Source: JBKEAJ01 sp047974415
GTDB lineage: Bacteria; Bacteroidota; Bacteroidia; Bacteroidales; Prolixibacteraceae
Assembly (NCBI GenBank): GCA_047974415.1
Contig: JBKECH010000020.1
Coordinates: 36,261 to 100,260, forward strand
Length of the DNA: 64,000 nucleotides
Direction: 5' to 3'
Of the stretch, positions 35,468-44,476 are shown one piece after another. The notes under the pieces are model-generated. The model saw nothing but the letters and a program-made list of their open reading frames with translations. It had not been told where the DNA came from and ran no database searches. The position numbers and the translations under genes were made by a program. Position 1 is the stretch's first letter. Each line of letters opens with the position of its first letter.

Positions 35468-36184
35468 TTACTTGTGACAAATACCTAGGTATTGCTTTAT
35501 GGTTGTTTCCAATCCTAAATATAATGATTCTGAGATTAGAGCATGCCCAATAGAAACCTCGTCAACTATCTTTATACTAGACAGAAAATAATCCAGATTT
35601 ACAAGGTTCAAATCATGTCCTGCATTTACCCCCAGATTTAAAGCCCTTGCCCTATTGGCGGCTACAATATAATCCCTCACTGCCATCACCTTGTCTACAG
35701 AGTAGTTAGTCGCATAGGGCTCGGTGTACAACTCTACCCTGTCTGCCCCTGTTTTTGCCGCCCACTCTACAAACTCCACATCTGGGTCTACAAAGATAGA
35801 GACACGTATGTCACAGACCTGTAAATCAGCAACAACACCCTTAAGAAATTCATAGTGCTTCTTCGTATTCCAACCACTATTACTTGTTATAGCATCGGGG
35901 GCATCAGGTACAAGTGTCGCCTGCGTCGGTCTAACTTCTTTGACCATTGCCAAAAAATTCACAGATGGATAGCCTTCAATATTAAATTCTGTTTTAACTA
36001 CCTTCGTCAGATCATAAACATCTTTACGTGTTATATGTCGCTCGTCAGGTCGTGGATGCACAGTAATACCATTGGCTCCAAACCTCTCACAGTCTTGAGC
36101 TACAGTAATAACATTAGGGACACTTCCTCCTCGTGAATTTCTTAGTGTCGCAATTTTATTTATATTTACGCTTAATTGAGTCAT
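35468..36184 (-). CDS. pdxJ: Pyridoxine 5'-phosphate synthase
   Basis: PdxJ condenses 3-amino-2-oxopropyl phosphate with DXP to form pyridoxine 5'-phosphate, using the same DXP pool as dxr. The 238-residue protein shows LSVNINKIATLRNSRGG, the phosphate-loop region GITVHPRPDERHI and the C-terminal NAGHDLNL and EVSIGHALISESL. It diverges from the CBS-nadK operon across overlapping promoters at 36195-36212. Confidence 0.95.
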   Translation of the reverse strand: MTQLSVNINKIATLRNSRGGSVPNVITVAQDCERFGANGITVHPRPDERHITRKDVYDLTKVVKTEFNIEGYPSVNFLAMVKEVRPTQATLVPDAPDAITSNSGWNTKKHYEFLKGVVADLQVCDIRVSIFVDPDVEFVEWAAKTGADRVELYTEPYATNYSVDKVMAVRDYIVAANRARALNLGVNAGHDLNLVNLDYFLSSIKIVDEVSIGHALISESLYLGLETTIKQYLGICHK

Positions 36185-36194
36185 GACAAAAGAT

Positions 36195-36212
36195 TATTTT
36201 TGTACAAATATA
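36195..36212. promoter_or_regulatory. Overlapping divergent promoters for pdxJ and the CBS-nadK operon
   Basis: Plus strand TATTTTTG (36195-36202) would serve the CBS gene; minus strand TATATTTG (36205-36212) would serve pdxJ. The two -7 boxes are only 2 bases apart, so RNA polymerase cannot occupy both at once. Confidence 0.65.
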
Positions 36213-36226
36213 AGCATTTGAATGTT

Positions 36227-36898
36227 TTGAAAATAAAAGAGATAATATCAACAGATTTTCCAACTGTCAGGAAAGACGACAAAGGAGAGACCATTCTAAG
36301 AATCATGGATGACATGAAGGTATCACACATCCCCATGATATCTGCTGACAATGAACTAATTTCATTGGTAAGCGAGAAGGATATATACAATTCTGTTTCC
36401 CTAAACAAAGCCATAAAATTGGACAAAAATGAAAAATCACCTTTCGTAAAAAATAACGAACAGCCCACGATAGTCGCAAATACTTTTGCTACTTATGGGT
36501 GTACTGTCCTCCCAGCAATTGACTCAGAGAGCAAATTATATTGTGGAGCAATTACTCTAAAAGACTTTGCCTTGGCTTTCTTTAATAATCTAAATCACAG
36601 CAACATCGACGCAATCATAACAATTAAAATAAACATCGGCGACTATATCTTATCGCAACTATCACACATCGTGGAACAAAACAATGGTCGTATCATCACA
36701 CTCTTTCTCCACAGTAGCAAGCAGTCGGACAAACGCTCAGAGCTCGTTCTCTACATTAGCACATCCGAATTACAAGCAGTAATAGAAAGTCTCGAAAGAT
36801 TTGGATACAACATAACAAACATTATTGACAAGAATACAAACGAGGACGCAGTTACTAACGACCATTACTGCAATCTTATCAACTATCTAAGCGTATGA
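36227..36898 (+). CDS. CBS-domain protein (TTG start)
   Basis: The roughly 223-residue protein has a tandem CBS pair (about residues 1-120: IKEIISTDFPTVRKDD, MKVSHIPMIS, ...CTVLPAID) and a C-terminal ACT-like region. CBS pairs bind adenine nucleotides and regulate attached or partner activities. No ATG is available; the frame can run back to a TTG at 36176 that overlaps pdxJ, but the -7 box at 36195-36202 puts transcription start near 36209, so TTG at 36227 (LKIKEIIS) is most likely. The stop overlaps the nadK start by 4 bases, implying coupled translation and perhaps a nucleotide-sensing link to NAD kinase. Confidence 0.8.
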   Translation: MKIKEIISTDFPTVRKDDKGETILRIMDDMKVSHIPMISADNELISLVSEKDIYNSVSLNKAIKLDKNEKSPFVKNNEQPTIVANTFATYGCTVLPAIDSESKLYCGAITLKDFALAFFNNLNHSNIDAIITIKINIGDYILSQLSHIVEQNNGRIITLFLHSSKQSDKRSELVLYISTSELQAVIESLERFGYNITNIIDKNTNEDAVTNDHYCNLINYLSV

Positions 36899-37776
36899 AG
36901 GTTATAATTTTCGGATTTATCCTAGACAAAAGTTTTATCGAATATTTCGACAAGATGCTCAGCATCCTTGAGCGTGGCAAAGCAGAGCTATATATACACA
37001 AGTCTTTATACGAGCATCTAAACGGCGAGCACAAAAAAATCATCGACAATAAGCATCTTGTAATATCAAAATCGTCGGAAATAGCTGGCAAAGCCGACTT
37101 TATTTTCAGTATCGGTGGCGATGGCACTTTTTTAAAAGCATCGCTACTCCTTGCGGACTACAACACTCCAGTGGTTGGCATAAATAGTGGCAGACTTGGA
37201 TTCTTGTCAAGCATCTCAAAACTAGACATTGAGGACGAGATTATCAAGATACTAAATGGCAACTTTGAACTTGAGGAAAGAAGCATGCTGGAGCTTATCT
37301 CGGACAATATTTCTCTCGACGAGAAAAAATATGCAATAAACGAGGTTACTGTTGCCAAAACCGACAGCTCATCAATGATTAATGTACATGTAAGTATCAA
37401 CGGAGAACACCTAAACACCTTCTGGGCAGACGGGCTTATAATATCCACACCCACAGGCTCTACTGGCTATTCGCTGAGCGTGGGAGGTCCTATTATTTCT
37501 CCAGACTGCAAGTGCTTTGTTATTTCACCCATTGCTCCACACTCCCTAACTGTCCGCCCTATCGTAATTCCCGACAATTCAGAAATTGAAATAAAAGTAG
37601 ATGGACGAACCAACAAGTACCTAATAGCCCTAGACTCAAGGTCTGACCAAGTGGACATACATTATACCTTCAAACTAAGAAAATCTCCCCAAACGATAAA
37701 AACCGTCAGGCTCGACAATCGGTCTTTCTTCTCAAATCTGAGAGAAAAATTAAACTGGGGAAAAATTAAATCGTAA
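36895..37776 (+). CDS. nadK: NAD kinase
   Basis: NadK phosphorylates NAD to NADP using ATP. The 293-residue protein has GGDGTFLKA (residues 74-82, catalytic D76), NEVTVAK for NAD contact, the TPTGSTGYSLSVGGPI motif and SVRPIVI-like terminal strand (LTVRPIVIPD). It overlaps the CBS gene by 4 bases. Downstream are DUF4494 and further co-directional genes to gpmI. Confidence 0.95.
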   Translation: MKVIIFGFILDKSFIEYFDKMLSILERGKAELYIHKSLYEHLNGEHKKIIDNKHLVISKSSEIAGKADFIFSIGGDGTFLKASLLLADYNTPVVGINSGRLGFLSSISKLDIEDEIIKILNGNFELEERSMLELISDNISLDEKKYAINEVTVAKTDSSSMINVHVSINGEHLNTFWADGLIISTPTGSTGYSLSVGGPIISPDCKCFVISPIAPHSLTVRPIVIPDNSEIEIKVDGRTNKYLIALDSRSDQVDIHYTFKLRKSPQTIKTVRLDNRSFFSNLREKLNWGKIKS

Positions 37777-37801
37777 CATAAAAAATCTAAAATATTTAAT
37801 T

Positions 37802-38317
37802 ATGCAAACATGGTATGAATGCCGGATTCGATATCAGAAAATTGACGAGGATGGCAGAGAACGCAAAGTTAGCGAAGTTTATCTTTTCGAGGCAGTGTCC
37901 TATACTGACGCAGAAGCCCGAGTGTTTAATTTTATGAGTCAAATAACCCGCGAGGAGTTTACAATTATGAATATCAAAAAGGCAAATTATGCCGAGATAT
38001 TCCCCTACGACGAAGGCGACAAATGGATAAAAGCAAAAATCAATATTGTCACAATTGACGAAGAGAAGGGCAAGGAAAAAATAATCTCAAATTATTATCT
38101 CACTCTTGCCGACGACATCAAAGAGTCCATAAACAGATTAGAAGAAAGCCTGGACTACCTTCTTGTACCTTTTGTCATATCGCAAGTCGGCATAAGCAAT
38201 ATAATGGATATACTTCCCATAGATGAAAACGAAATACCGTCAAATCTAAGACCAATAAGCGAAGTGGATAACCAAACGGCAGAAGACAGGGACAATTCCG
38301 ACGAAAACAATGAATAG
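37802..38317 (+). CDS. DUF4494 family protein
   Basis: The 171-residue cytosolic protein matches the Bacteroidota DUF4494 family by its opening WYECRIRYQKIDEDG, EVYLFEAVSYTDAEAR and the IKKANYAEIF segment. An acidic tail follows residue 140. The function is unknown. Its place between nadK and gpmI in one direction suggests co-expression. Confidence 0.82.
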   Translation: MQTWYECRIRYQKIDEDGRERKVSEVYLFEAVSYTDAEARVFNFMSQITREEFTIMNIKKANYAEIFPYDEGDKWIKAKINIVTIDEEKGKEKIISNYYLTLADDIKESINRLEESLDYLLVPFVISQVGISNIMDILPIDENEIPSNLRPISEVDNQTAEDRDNSDENNE

Positions 38318-38358
38318 CCCTTCTGCCTACTTTAATCTTGATTTAAAATAAAAATACA

Positions 38359-39057
38359 ATGAACAACAACCCACAAATAATTATAGGTGGCACATGGAAA
38401 GATGTATCTGCGACGAAAAACCTAGTAAACAAGGAAAACATAAAACTCGAACTAATCAGTACCGAGGAAAGCGAATCCTTCATCATGGCTTTTGAGCTAA
38501 TGCAGCAACACGCCGACGATAGCGACAGTTTCAAAAATGCAGACTCCGAAAATTTCAATTGCATCAAAATAAGCTGCTCTGACAACACCTTAAACGCCTG
38601 CACAGAGCTAATGAATGCTTGCACAAAAATGCTGGAAAAAGGTGGCGAAATAACTCTGCTCCCATTATCGATGAACATGCTCACCAAAGATCAATGGTTT
38701 GAGATAATAGACGAAGACGGAGACTCTACAGACAAGGTTATCGACATATTTACCGATATATTAGTCGACGAAAACAACGAAGATATCCTTATCTCCATAG
38801 GGATGCAGTCTTTCGGATTAAAGGACTATTTCATCGACGGCTTTGAAGATTTTGAAGATGCAGCAAGCAATCTCGACTCAATATGTCGATTTGTGGTTGG
38901 CGAAGAAGCAGACATCGCTATACAAGAAAGCATAGCCATTGGCGATAACAACGAGTGCGTGTACATGGCATCAGAACCTTCGGCAGAAATGGGAAAAGAA
39001 GACAGGATAAACAACCAGTTTGGATATATTGAGTTAATAAATATTGAAGACGAATAG
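38359..39057 (+). CDS. Acidic hypothetical protein, possibly DUF4261-like
   Basis: The 232-residue, strongly acidic soluble protein has no signal peptide. The C-terminal half (ISIGMQSFGLKDYFIDGFEDFEDAASNLDSIC) resembles the C-terminal pattern of DUF4261 proteins (GM..LGL.D...), which is a low-certainty recognition. No catalytic motif is visible. It lies 41 bases after DUF4494 and 100 bases before gpmI. Confidence 0.55.
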   Translation: MNNNPQIIIGGTWKDVSATKNLVNKENIKLELISTEESESFIMAFELMQQHADDSDSFKNADSENFNCIKISCSDNTLNACTELMNACTKMLEKGGEITLLPLSMNMLTKDQWFEIIDEDGDSTDKVIDIFTDILVDENNEDILISIGMQSFGLKDYFIDGFEDFEDAASNLDSICRFVVGEEADIAIQESIAIGDNNECVYMASEPSAEMGKEDRINNQFGYIELINIEDE

Positions 39058-39157
39058 TCTCAATATTCATAACTAATTCTTAACTCCTCAGACACAAGAC
39101 AGGTAGCAGATTTCAACTATATTCGCAGAATCGATAATTAATAAAACAAATATAAAG

Positions 39158-40684
39158 ATGACAGTAAAGAAAACCGCACTTTTGATATTGGATGGCTGGG
39201 GAATTGGCGACGGCACCAAAAGAGACGTTATCTCGACAGCAAAAACTCCTTTTATAGACCAACTCTGGAAAGAGTACCCTCACTCTACGCTACTGACTTG
39301 TGGCGAGAACGTAGGCCTACCCGACGGACAAATGGGGAACTCGGAAGTAGGACACCTCAACATCGGCGCTGGACGAGTTTTATATCAAGACCTAGTGAAA
39401 ATCAATAAGGCAATAGAGAAAAATGAGCTGAAAGACGAGCCACAAGTAAAAAAGGCCTTTGAAACAGCGATAAAAAACAATAAAAAAGTTCACCTCATCG
39501 GACTTGTTGGAAGTGGTGGTGTACATGCTCTTAGCTCTCACTACATTGCACTTTGCAAAATAGCTACAGACATGGGAGTTAAAGACATATTCATCCACGC
39601 TCTGACAGACGGCAGAGACACCGACCCAAAATCTGGCTATGATTTTTTGAAGGATGATATGGCAAAACTGAAAGGTAGCAACGCGCAATTCGCATCTCTT
39701 ATTGGAAGGTACTACGGCATGGATAGAGACACTAACTGGGATAGAGTAAAACTTGCATATGACCTATTTACAAAAGGCTCAGGCGAAAAAACAAACGACT
39801 TATTGGCTTCTGTAAAAGAATCCTATGACAACAATATCACCGACGAATTTATAAAACCCATAGTGTGCGTTGACAGCAACAACAAACCCGTTGGACTAAT
39901 AGAAGAAGGAGATGTTGTAATCTGCTTCAACTACCGCACCGACCGCCTGCGCGAGATAACCATCGCTTTCACTCAAAAAGATTTCTGCGAACACGGCATG
40001 AACACCATGCCACTAGAATGGTACACAATGACCAACTACAAAGCAGATTTCAAAGGCATTAATATCATTTTCGATAAAGATAATGTTAAAAATACAATGG
40101 GCGAGGTGGTTTCAAACCACGGATTGAAACAAATAAGAATAGCCGAAACCGAAAAATATGCACACGTAACATTCTTTTTCTCCGGAGGGAAGGAAGAAGA
40201 GTTTAAAGGCGAAGACAGAATATTGATACCATCTCCCAAAGTAGCAACTTACGACCTACAACCCGAAATGTCAGCTCCAAAAGTAGCAGACGCTATTGTG
40301 CCACGCATAGAAGCTAAAGACCCTGACTTCATATGCCTAAATTTTGCCAATGGCGATATGGTGGGTCATACTGGCGACTATAGCGCCATCTCCAAAGCCG
40401 TAGAAACAGTAGACTCCTGCGTGAAGAAAGTAGTTACAACAGCTCGCAACAATGGATACGATGTGCTTATCATTGCCGACCACGGCAATGCCGACAATGC
40501 TCTCAACCCCGATGGAAGCATCAACACAGCACACTCGCTAAATCCGGTGCCATGCATATGGGTAACAGACAACAAAAACAGAGAATTAAGCAATGGCGTT
40601 CTTGCCGACGTTGCCCCCACCCTGCTAACTATCATGGGAATAGACATCCCTAAAGAAATGACAGGAAAGGTTCTAATTAAATAA
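39158..40684 (+). CDS. gpmI: 2,3-bisphosphoglycerate-independent phosphoglycerate mutase
   Basis: GpmI interconverts 3- and 2-phosphoglycerate in glycolysis with two Mn ions. The 508-residue alkaline-phosphatase-superfamily protein has LLILDGWG with the metal Asp at 12, the catalytic Ser62 in GNSEVGHLNIGAGR, HALTDGRDTDP, YYGMDRDTNWDR, and the C-terminal metal sites NFANGDMVGHTGD and IADHGNADN...TAHSLNPVP. The stop codon is directly followed by a BR1 repeat. Confidence 0.97.
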   Translation: MTVKKTALLILDGWGIGDGTKRDVISTAKTPFIDQLWKEYPHSTLLTCGENVGLPDGQMGNSEVGHLNIGAGRVLYQDLVKINKAIEKNELKDEPQVKKAFETAIKNNKKVHLIGLVGSGGVHALSSHYIALCKIATDMGVKDIFIHALTDGRDTDPKSGYDFLKDDMAKLKGSNAQFASLIGRYYGMDRDTNWDRVKLAYDLFTKGSGEKTNDLLASVKESYDNNITDEFIKPIVCVDSNNKPVGLIEEGDVVICFNYRTDRLREITIAFTQKDFCEHGMNTMPLEWYTMTNYKADFKGINIIFDKDNVKNTMGEVVSNHGLKQIRIAETEKYAHVTFFFSGGKEEEFKGEDRILIPSPKVATYDLQPEMSAPKVADAIVPRIEAKDPDFICLNFANGDMVGHTGDYSAISKAVETVDSCVKKVVTTARNNGYDVLIIADHGNADNALNPDGSINTAHSLNPVPCIWVTDNKNRELSNGVLADVAPTLLTIMGIDIPKEMTGKVLIK

Positions 40685-40863
40685 TATCTGTCCATAATGT
40701 CGAGAATCTGAACTAGAAAGCTAAACATAAAGACCTGGCGTTATGCATGTTGAGAGCTTATGAATTGGGAGTAGAGATGCCCAAGTTGGGCGTCTTTACT
40801 TCTGTAAATGACTAAGAGTAAAGTGAGCATAACGCAGATATTAGACTTTATAGACAGACTCTA
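40685..40863 (+). repeat. BR1 element with nested palindrome
   Basis: A full BR1 copy runs from just after the gpmI stop to 20 bases before the DUF3109 ATG. Compared with other copies it carries about 22 extra bases at 40773-40794, AGAGATGCCCAAGTTGGGCGTC, a small palindrome inserted into the element. Confidence 0.8.
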
Positions 40864-40882
40864 AATAAAAACACAACTATCT

Positions 40883-41467
40883 ATGTCGCCAATGTTTGAA
40901 GTAGGAAAAACTATTGTCAGCAAAGAACTATTCGAGGTTATGTTCTCATGCGATTTACATAAGTGCAAAGGAGCCTGCTGCATAGAAGGTGTCAGCGGCG
41001 CTCCAGTCACAAAAGAAGAAGCTATCAGCATTGAGGAATATTACTTAGCCGTGCAGAAGTACTTGCCTAAAGAACATATATCATCCGTAAAAAAACAAGG
41101 CTCTACGGTAGTCGACAGCGACGGCGATCTTGTCACCCCATTGGTTAACAACAAACAATGTGCATATGCCTACTACGACGACAAAAATATCCTATGGTGC
41201 GCCATAGAGAAAGCATATCGCAACGGAGAGATACCCTTCAGAAAACCCATTTCGTGCTACCTATACCCAGTAAGAATAACAGAATACAAGGACTTTGATG
41301 CTATCAACTACGAAAAAAATCCCATCTGTGCCGATGCAGTAATATGCGGTAAAAAAAACTCAGTGAAGGTGTACGAATTTCTAAAAACTCCACTCATAGA
41401 AAAATACGGCGAAGAATGGTACGAGGAACTGAAGAATATAGACAAAGTAATAAGAGCTGAGCAATAA
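40883..41467 (+). CDS. DUF3109 family cysteine-rich protein
   Basis: The 194-residue protein has the N-terminal Cys motif C23-x4-C28-x3-C32-C33 (CDLHKCKGACC) followed by spaced Cys/Tyr residues (QCAYAY, WCAIEKAY, SCYLYPVRI), characteristic of DUF3109 and reminiscent of YkgJ-type putative metal-binding proteins. Function unknown; a zinc or Fe-S site is plausible. It is the first of three co-directional genes with the lipoprotein and CPBP protease. Confidence 0.85.
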   Translation: MSPMFEVGKTIVSKELFEVMFSCDLHKCKGACCIEGVSGAPVTKEEAISIEEYYLAVQKYLPKEHISSVKKQGSTVVDSDGDLVTPLVNNKQCAYAYYDDKNILWCAIEKAYRNGEIPFRKPISCYLYPVRITEYKDFDAINYEKNPICADAVICGKKNSVKVYEFLKTPLIEKYGEEWYEELKNIDKVIRAEQ

Positions 41468-41510
41468 GACATGCATTGGAGCGTTAACAAAAATAAGGCA
41501 AACATAAATT

Positions 41511-42428
41511 ATGACAAAGCTGATAAATACTATATGTATATGCATAACTCTGATTACACTTTTTAACTGTGTCGAAGAAGAAGGACACACCCTAATACTC
41601 CCTCCAAGTCCTGACACAGACTGGGCAGACACACTTTTAGACAAAAGGTATATTGTGAGCAAAAACATAAACAAAACCGCAAGTCTAGAAGAGCTAGAAT
41701 GGGTATTGTTACAACGCAGTGCAATTGTTACTCCCAAAATTGACATGATGCTAACTTCCCCATACCTACCATGGACAGGAAGCATTACCATCAATGGCGT
41801 GAACTACAAAGCCAACACATTTAGCTACGACAAACAACGACTGGCTAATTTCTTTACTATCAGCAATAATATTGCTAGTATAAAAGTATTCGACGACCAT
41901 TTGGAAGTGCATGCCCCTTCGTATTTCGACCAAACAGGAACTTTCCTTTACGACAAAGACTCCTTAAAACTACAAGCATCGACTGTCGGGTTTACCATTG
42001 ACATTAAGGCTCCTACAAAGACTCTACTCGCAAAAAAAAAATATAGATTTGCCGAAACTCGAACTCCTGTCAATAAAGTAAACACCATACTTTTCAAAAC
42101 TACTCCTGACAGCGTAGCTCTTGGCAAAGGAAGTACCATTATTGGAGTAAATTGGGTATTCAGCAGTCTTTTTTCAGTAGCACCTCCCGACAAGCTGACA
42201 GTGCGCATTAAGGAGTCCGAGCCAAACACTTACATAGGGAACATTTACAGCTATGACTACCATCTTACAAAAGATAAAGTTGCAGGAGACGGCATCATAA
42301 ATGGTCTAATGCTATACGAAGAAAAAAATATTATGGGAATAGTAGCTAGAACATTATATGCCGACATTGGTTTTGAAGACTACGAAGTCAGAAAAGTAGA
42401 AATTGAACACGAATACTACCACAGATAA
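41511..42428 (+). CDS. Hypothetical lipoprotein
   Basis: The 305-residue protein has a lipoprotein signal (ITLITLFNC, Cys at about residue 20) and an acidic post-Cys sequence (EEEGH) of the kind associated with surface export in Bacteroidota. The remainder is predicted mainly beta, with no family I recognise. It lies between DUF3109 and the CPBP gene, 43 bases after the former. Confidence 0.7.
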   Translation: MTKLINTICICITLITLFNCVEEEGHTLILPPSPDTDWADTLLDKRYIVSKNINKTASLEELEWVLLQRSAIVTPKIDMMLTSPYLPWTGSITINGVNYKANTFSYDKQRLANFFTISNNIASIKVFDDHLEVHAPSYFDQTGTFLYDKDSLKLQASTVGFTIDIKAPTKTLLAKKKYRFAETRTPVNKVNTILFKTTPDSVALGKGSTIIGVNWVFSSLFSVAPPDKLTVRIKESEPNTYIGNIYSYDYHLTKDKVAGDGIINGLMLYEEKNIMGIVARTLYADIGFEDYEVRKVEIEHEYYHR

Positions 42429-42430
42429 AT

Positions 42431-42496
42431 ACATGAAACCTTCATGCGGTAGGCTATAGGCTTTATGCTTACAGCTTATTGCAGAATTTTAAAAAT
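42431..42496 (+). repeat. BR3 intra-operon repeat, copy d (short)
   Basis: Starts ATGAAACCTTCATGCGGTAGGC and ends CTTATTGCAGAATTTTAAA immediately before the ATG of the CPBP gene. Confidence 0.7.
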
Positions 42497-43411
42497 ATGA
42501 AAAGATTTACAGACTTTGCATTTACAGGAAAGTGCAAAAACACCCTATTATATTTTGCTGTATTTGTAGGAATATTCATGGTGCTGATGCAAATATTTTG
42601 CATCCTAATCGCTTTAACTATAAATAGGCTATCCACAGACAACATACCTCTATCTATCAGCAATCTAGCGCAGATTATTTTTAAAAATGGCATAATAGCC
42701 TCAATAATAGCATTTGTCCCCACATTTTTGGCAACATACTTTATAATACCCAAAATACACAAACGCAAATTTCTCAGTTTCAACACTATCCGTAGAAAAT
42801 TTTCTTTTAAAAGATACTTCATTGCAATGCTTGTAGCTACTGTTGTTTATAGCACTTCCTTTTGCATAGAATACTTCTTCACCGACAGTGATTATGTATA
42901 CAACTTCGAGCCTGCAAGTTTCTACAGGGCCATACCCATAGCACTGCTGATGCTTCCAATTCAATCCTACATAGAAGAATTTTTCTTTAGGTCATATTTA
43001 CTACAAGGAATAGCACTAGGAACAAAAAGCATTTTGGCATCCGTTCTATTATCTGCCACTACCTTTGCGATTCTTCACTCACTAAACCCCGAAGTACTTA
43101 AATATGGGGCTGTCAATGTAATCGGTTCTATTTTTATAATCGGGCTTGCTTACACTATCATCACCGTACTAGACGGTGGAATAGAGCTATCTTCAGGACT
43201 TCATGCTTTCAACAATATCAGCGCCAGTCTATTCGTGGGAATGGAAACCAACGTGCTAGGAGCAAAGCCCTTATTTACAACCAATACCATAAACGAAAAC
43301 CTTATGCTACCGGGAACAATCCTACAAACAGGGATTCTATTTTTTATTCTGTATTTAATTTTTAGATGGAAGAATTTTTCCAACCTTAGATATAGATATA
43401 GCAGTGAATAA
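42497..43411 (+). CDS. CPBP family intramembrane metalloprotease
   Basis: The 304-residue polytopic membrane protein of the CAAX protease/bacteriocin-processing (Abi) family has about eight helices. The diagnostic motifs are EEFFFRSYLLQG (EExxxR), FAILHSL (FxxxH) and HAFNN (HxxxN). Possible roles are prenyl-type processing or self-immunity; the substrate is unknown. The frame could start at an upstream TTG in the BR3 repeat, but the ATG at 42497 is preferred. Confidence 0.88.
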   Translation: MKRFTDFAFTGKCKNTLLYFAVFVGIFMVLMQIFCILIALTINRLSTDNIPLSISNLAQIIFKNGIIASIIAFVPTFLATYFIIPKIHKRKFLSFNTIRRKFSFKRYFIAMLVATVVYSTSFCIEYFFTDSDYVYNFEPASFYRAIPIALLMLPIQSYIEEFFFRSYLLQGIALGTKSILASVLLSATTFAILHSLNPEVLKYGAVNVIGSIFIIGLAYTIITVLDGGIELSSGLHAFNNISASLFVGMETNVLGAKPLFTTNTINENLMLPGTILQTGILFFILYLIFRWKNFSNLRYRYSSE

Positions 43412-43524
43412 ATCAAAAAGATAGCTTCAGATGGCAAGAATATTGATGTTACAAGAAACAATATAAACCTTGATAATGCCAACAATAGACCCTCTAGTAT
43501 CGATGGTTAAACCCAAGAGTGGAA

Positions 43525-43592
43525 ATTTACTTGTGTAAATGACTAAGAGCAAAGTGAGCATAATGTAGATACTGGATTTTATAGACAGAGTG
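43525..43592 (+). repeat. BR1 repeat, right half
   Basis: TTTACTTGTGTAAATGACTAAGAGCAAAGTGAGCATAATG and the right end GGATTTTATAGACAGAGTGTA are recognisable; the left half (43440-43524) is too diverged to align by eye. Confidence 0.65.
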
Positions 43593-43647
43593 TAAATATT
43601 AATTAGCGCCTGCCCTCATATGGGCAAGAGCTATAAAAACAAAAAAA

Positions 43648-44421
43648 ATGGCAACTTTTCTTTTCGATAAAATTATCTTCGGTCCGGTACAAAGTCGTCG
43701 GCTTGGTATCTCTCTAGGTATAAACCTACTACCTCAAGACTTCAAAATATGCTCCTTCGACTGTGTATACTGCGAATGTGGATGGAACAAAACTGCCAAT
43801 GAAAAACACAAACTCCCTACAAGACAAGAAGTGCGAGAAGCCTTGGAAAACCAACTAAACTTGATGATTAAAGAGAACAAAGCACCCAATTACATCACTT
43901 TTGCAGGCAATGGCGAACCCACATTACACCCCGAATTTGCAGAAATAATAGACGACACTATTGATATAAGAAATAAAATTGCTCCAAATTGTAAAATTGC
44001 TGTCCTATCCAATGCTACAAGAATTGGTAAAGAATCTGTATTCAAGGCTCTTCTAAAAATCGACGACAATATTCTAAAGATGGACTCTGCTGTACCCGAA
44101 ACCGCAATGCTCATAAACAAATATAACTCAGCTTATTCCATAGAAAAAACGGTCGAAAAAATGAAGAATTTCAAGGGCAAGTTTATCATGCAGACCCTGT
44201 TTATAAGAGGCGAAGACAAGGGCAAACACTTTGACAATACTACCGATGCCGAACTTGAGAAATGGTTGAAAATAGTTAAGGAAACAAAGCCTCGAATGCT
44301 TATGCTATACTCAATCTCGCGCGACACCCCATTAGAAACTGTCGAGGCTGTTAGTAAAACCGAATTAGAGTCTATAGCTAAAAAAGTGAAGGCTCTTGGC
44401 ATAGAAACACAAATATCTTAA
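43648..44421 (+). CDS. Radical SAM protein (wyosine-synthase-like)
   Basis: The 257-residue radical SAM enzyme has the cluster cysteines C35, C39 and C42 in CSFDCVYCEC. The opening IIFGPVQSRRLGISLGINLLP and ITFAGNGEPTLHPEF are typical of the group annotated as tRNA(Phe)-imidazoG37 synthetase-related, or YfkAB-like, radical SAM proteins. The bacterial function is not established. It is convergent with rnhA. Confidence 0.85.
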   Translation: MATFLFDKIIFGPVQSRRLGISLGINLLPQDFKICSFDCVYCECGWNKTANEKHKLPTRQEVREALENQLNLMIKENKAPNYITFAGNGEPTLHPEFAEIIDDTIDIRNKIAPNCKIAVLSNATRIGKESVFKALLKIDDNILKMDSAVPETAMLINKYNSAYSIEKTVEKMKNFKGKFIMQTLFIRGEDKGKHFDNTTDAELEKWLKIVKETKPRMLMLYSISRDTPLETVEAVSKTELESIAKKVKALGIETQIS

Positions 44422-44476
44422 GCCTTTATCAATTGAGCAATCATCCGCTTCGCGCACAGTTGGCTTCTTTACTCGC

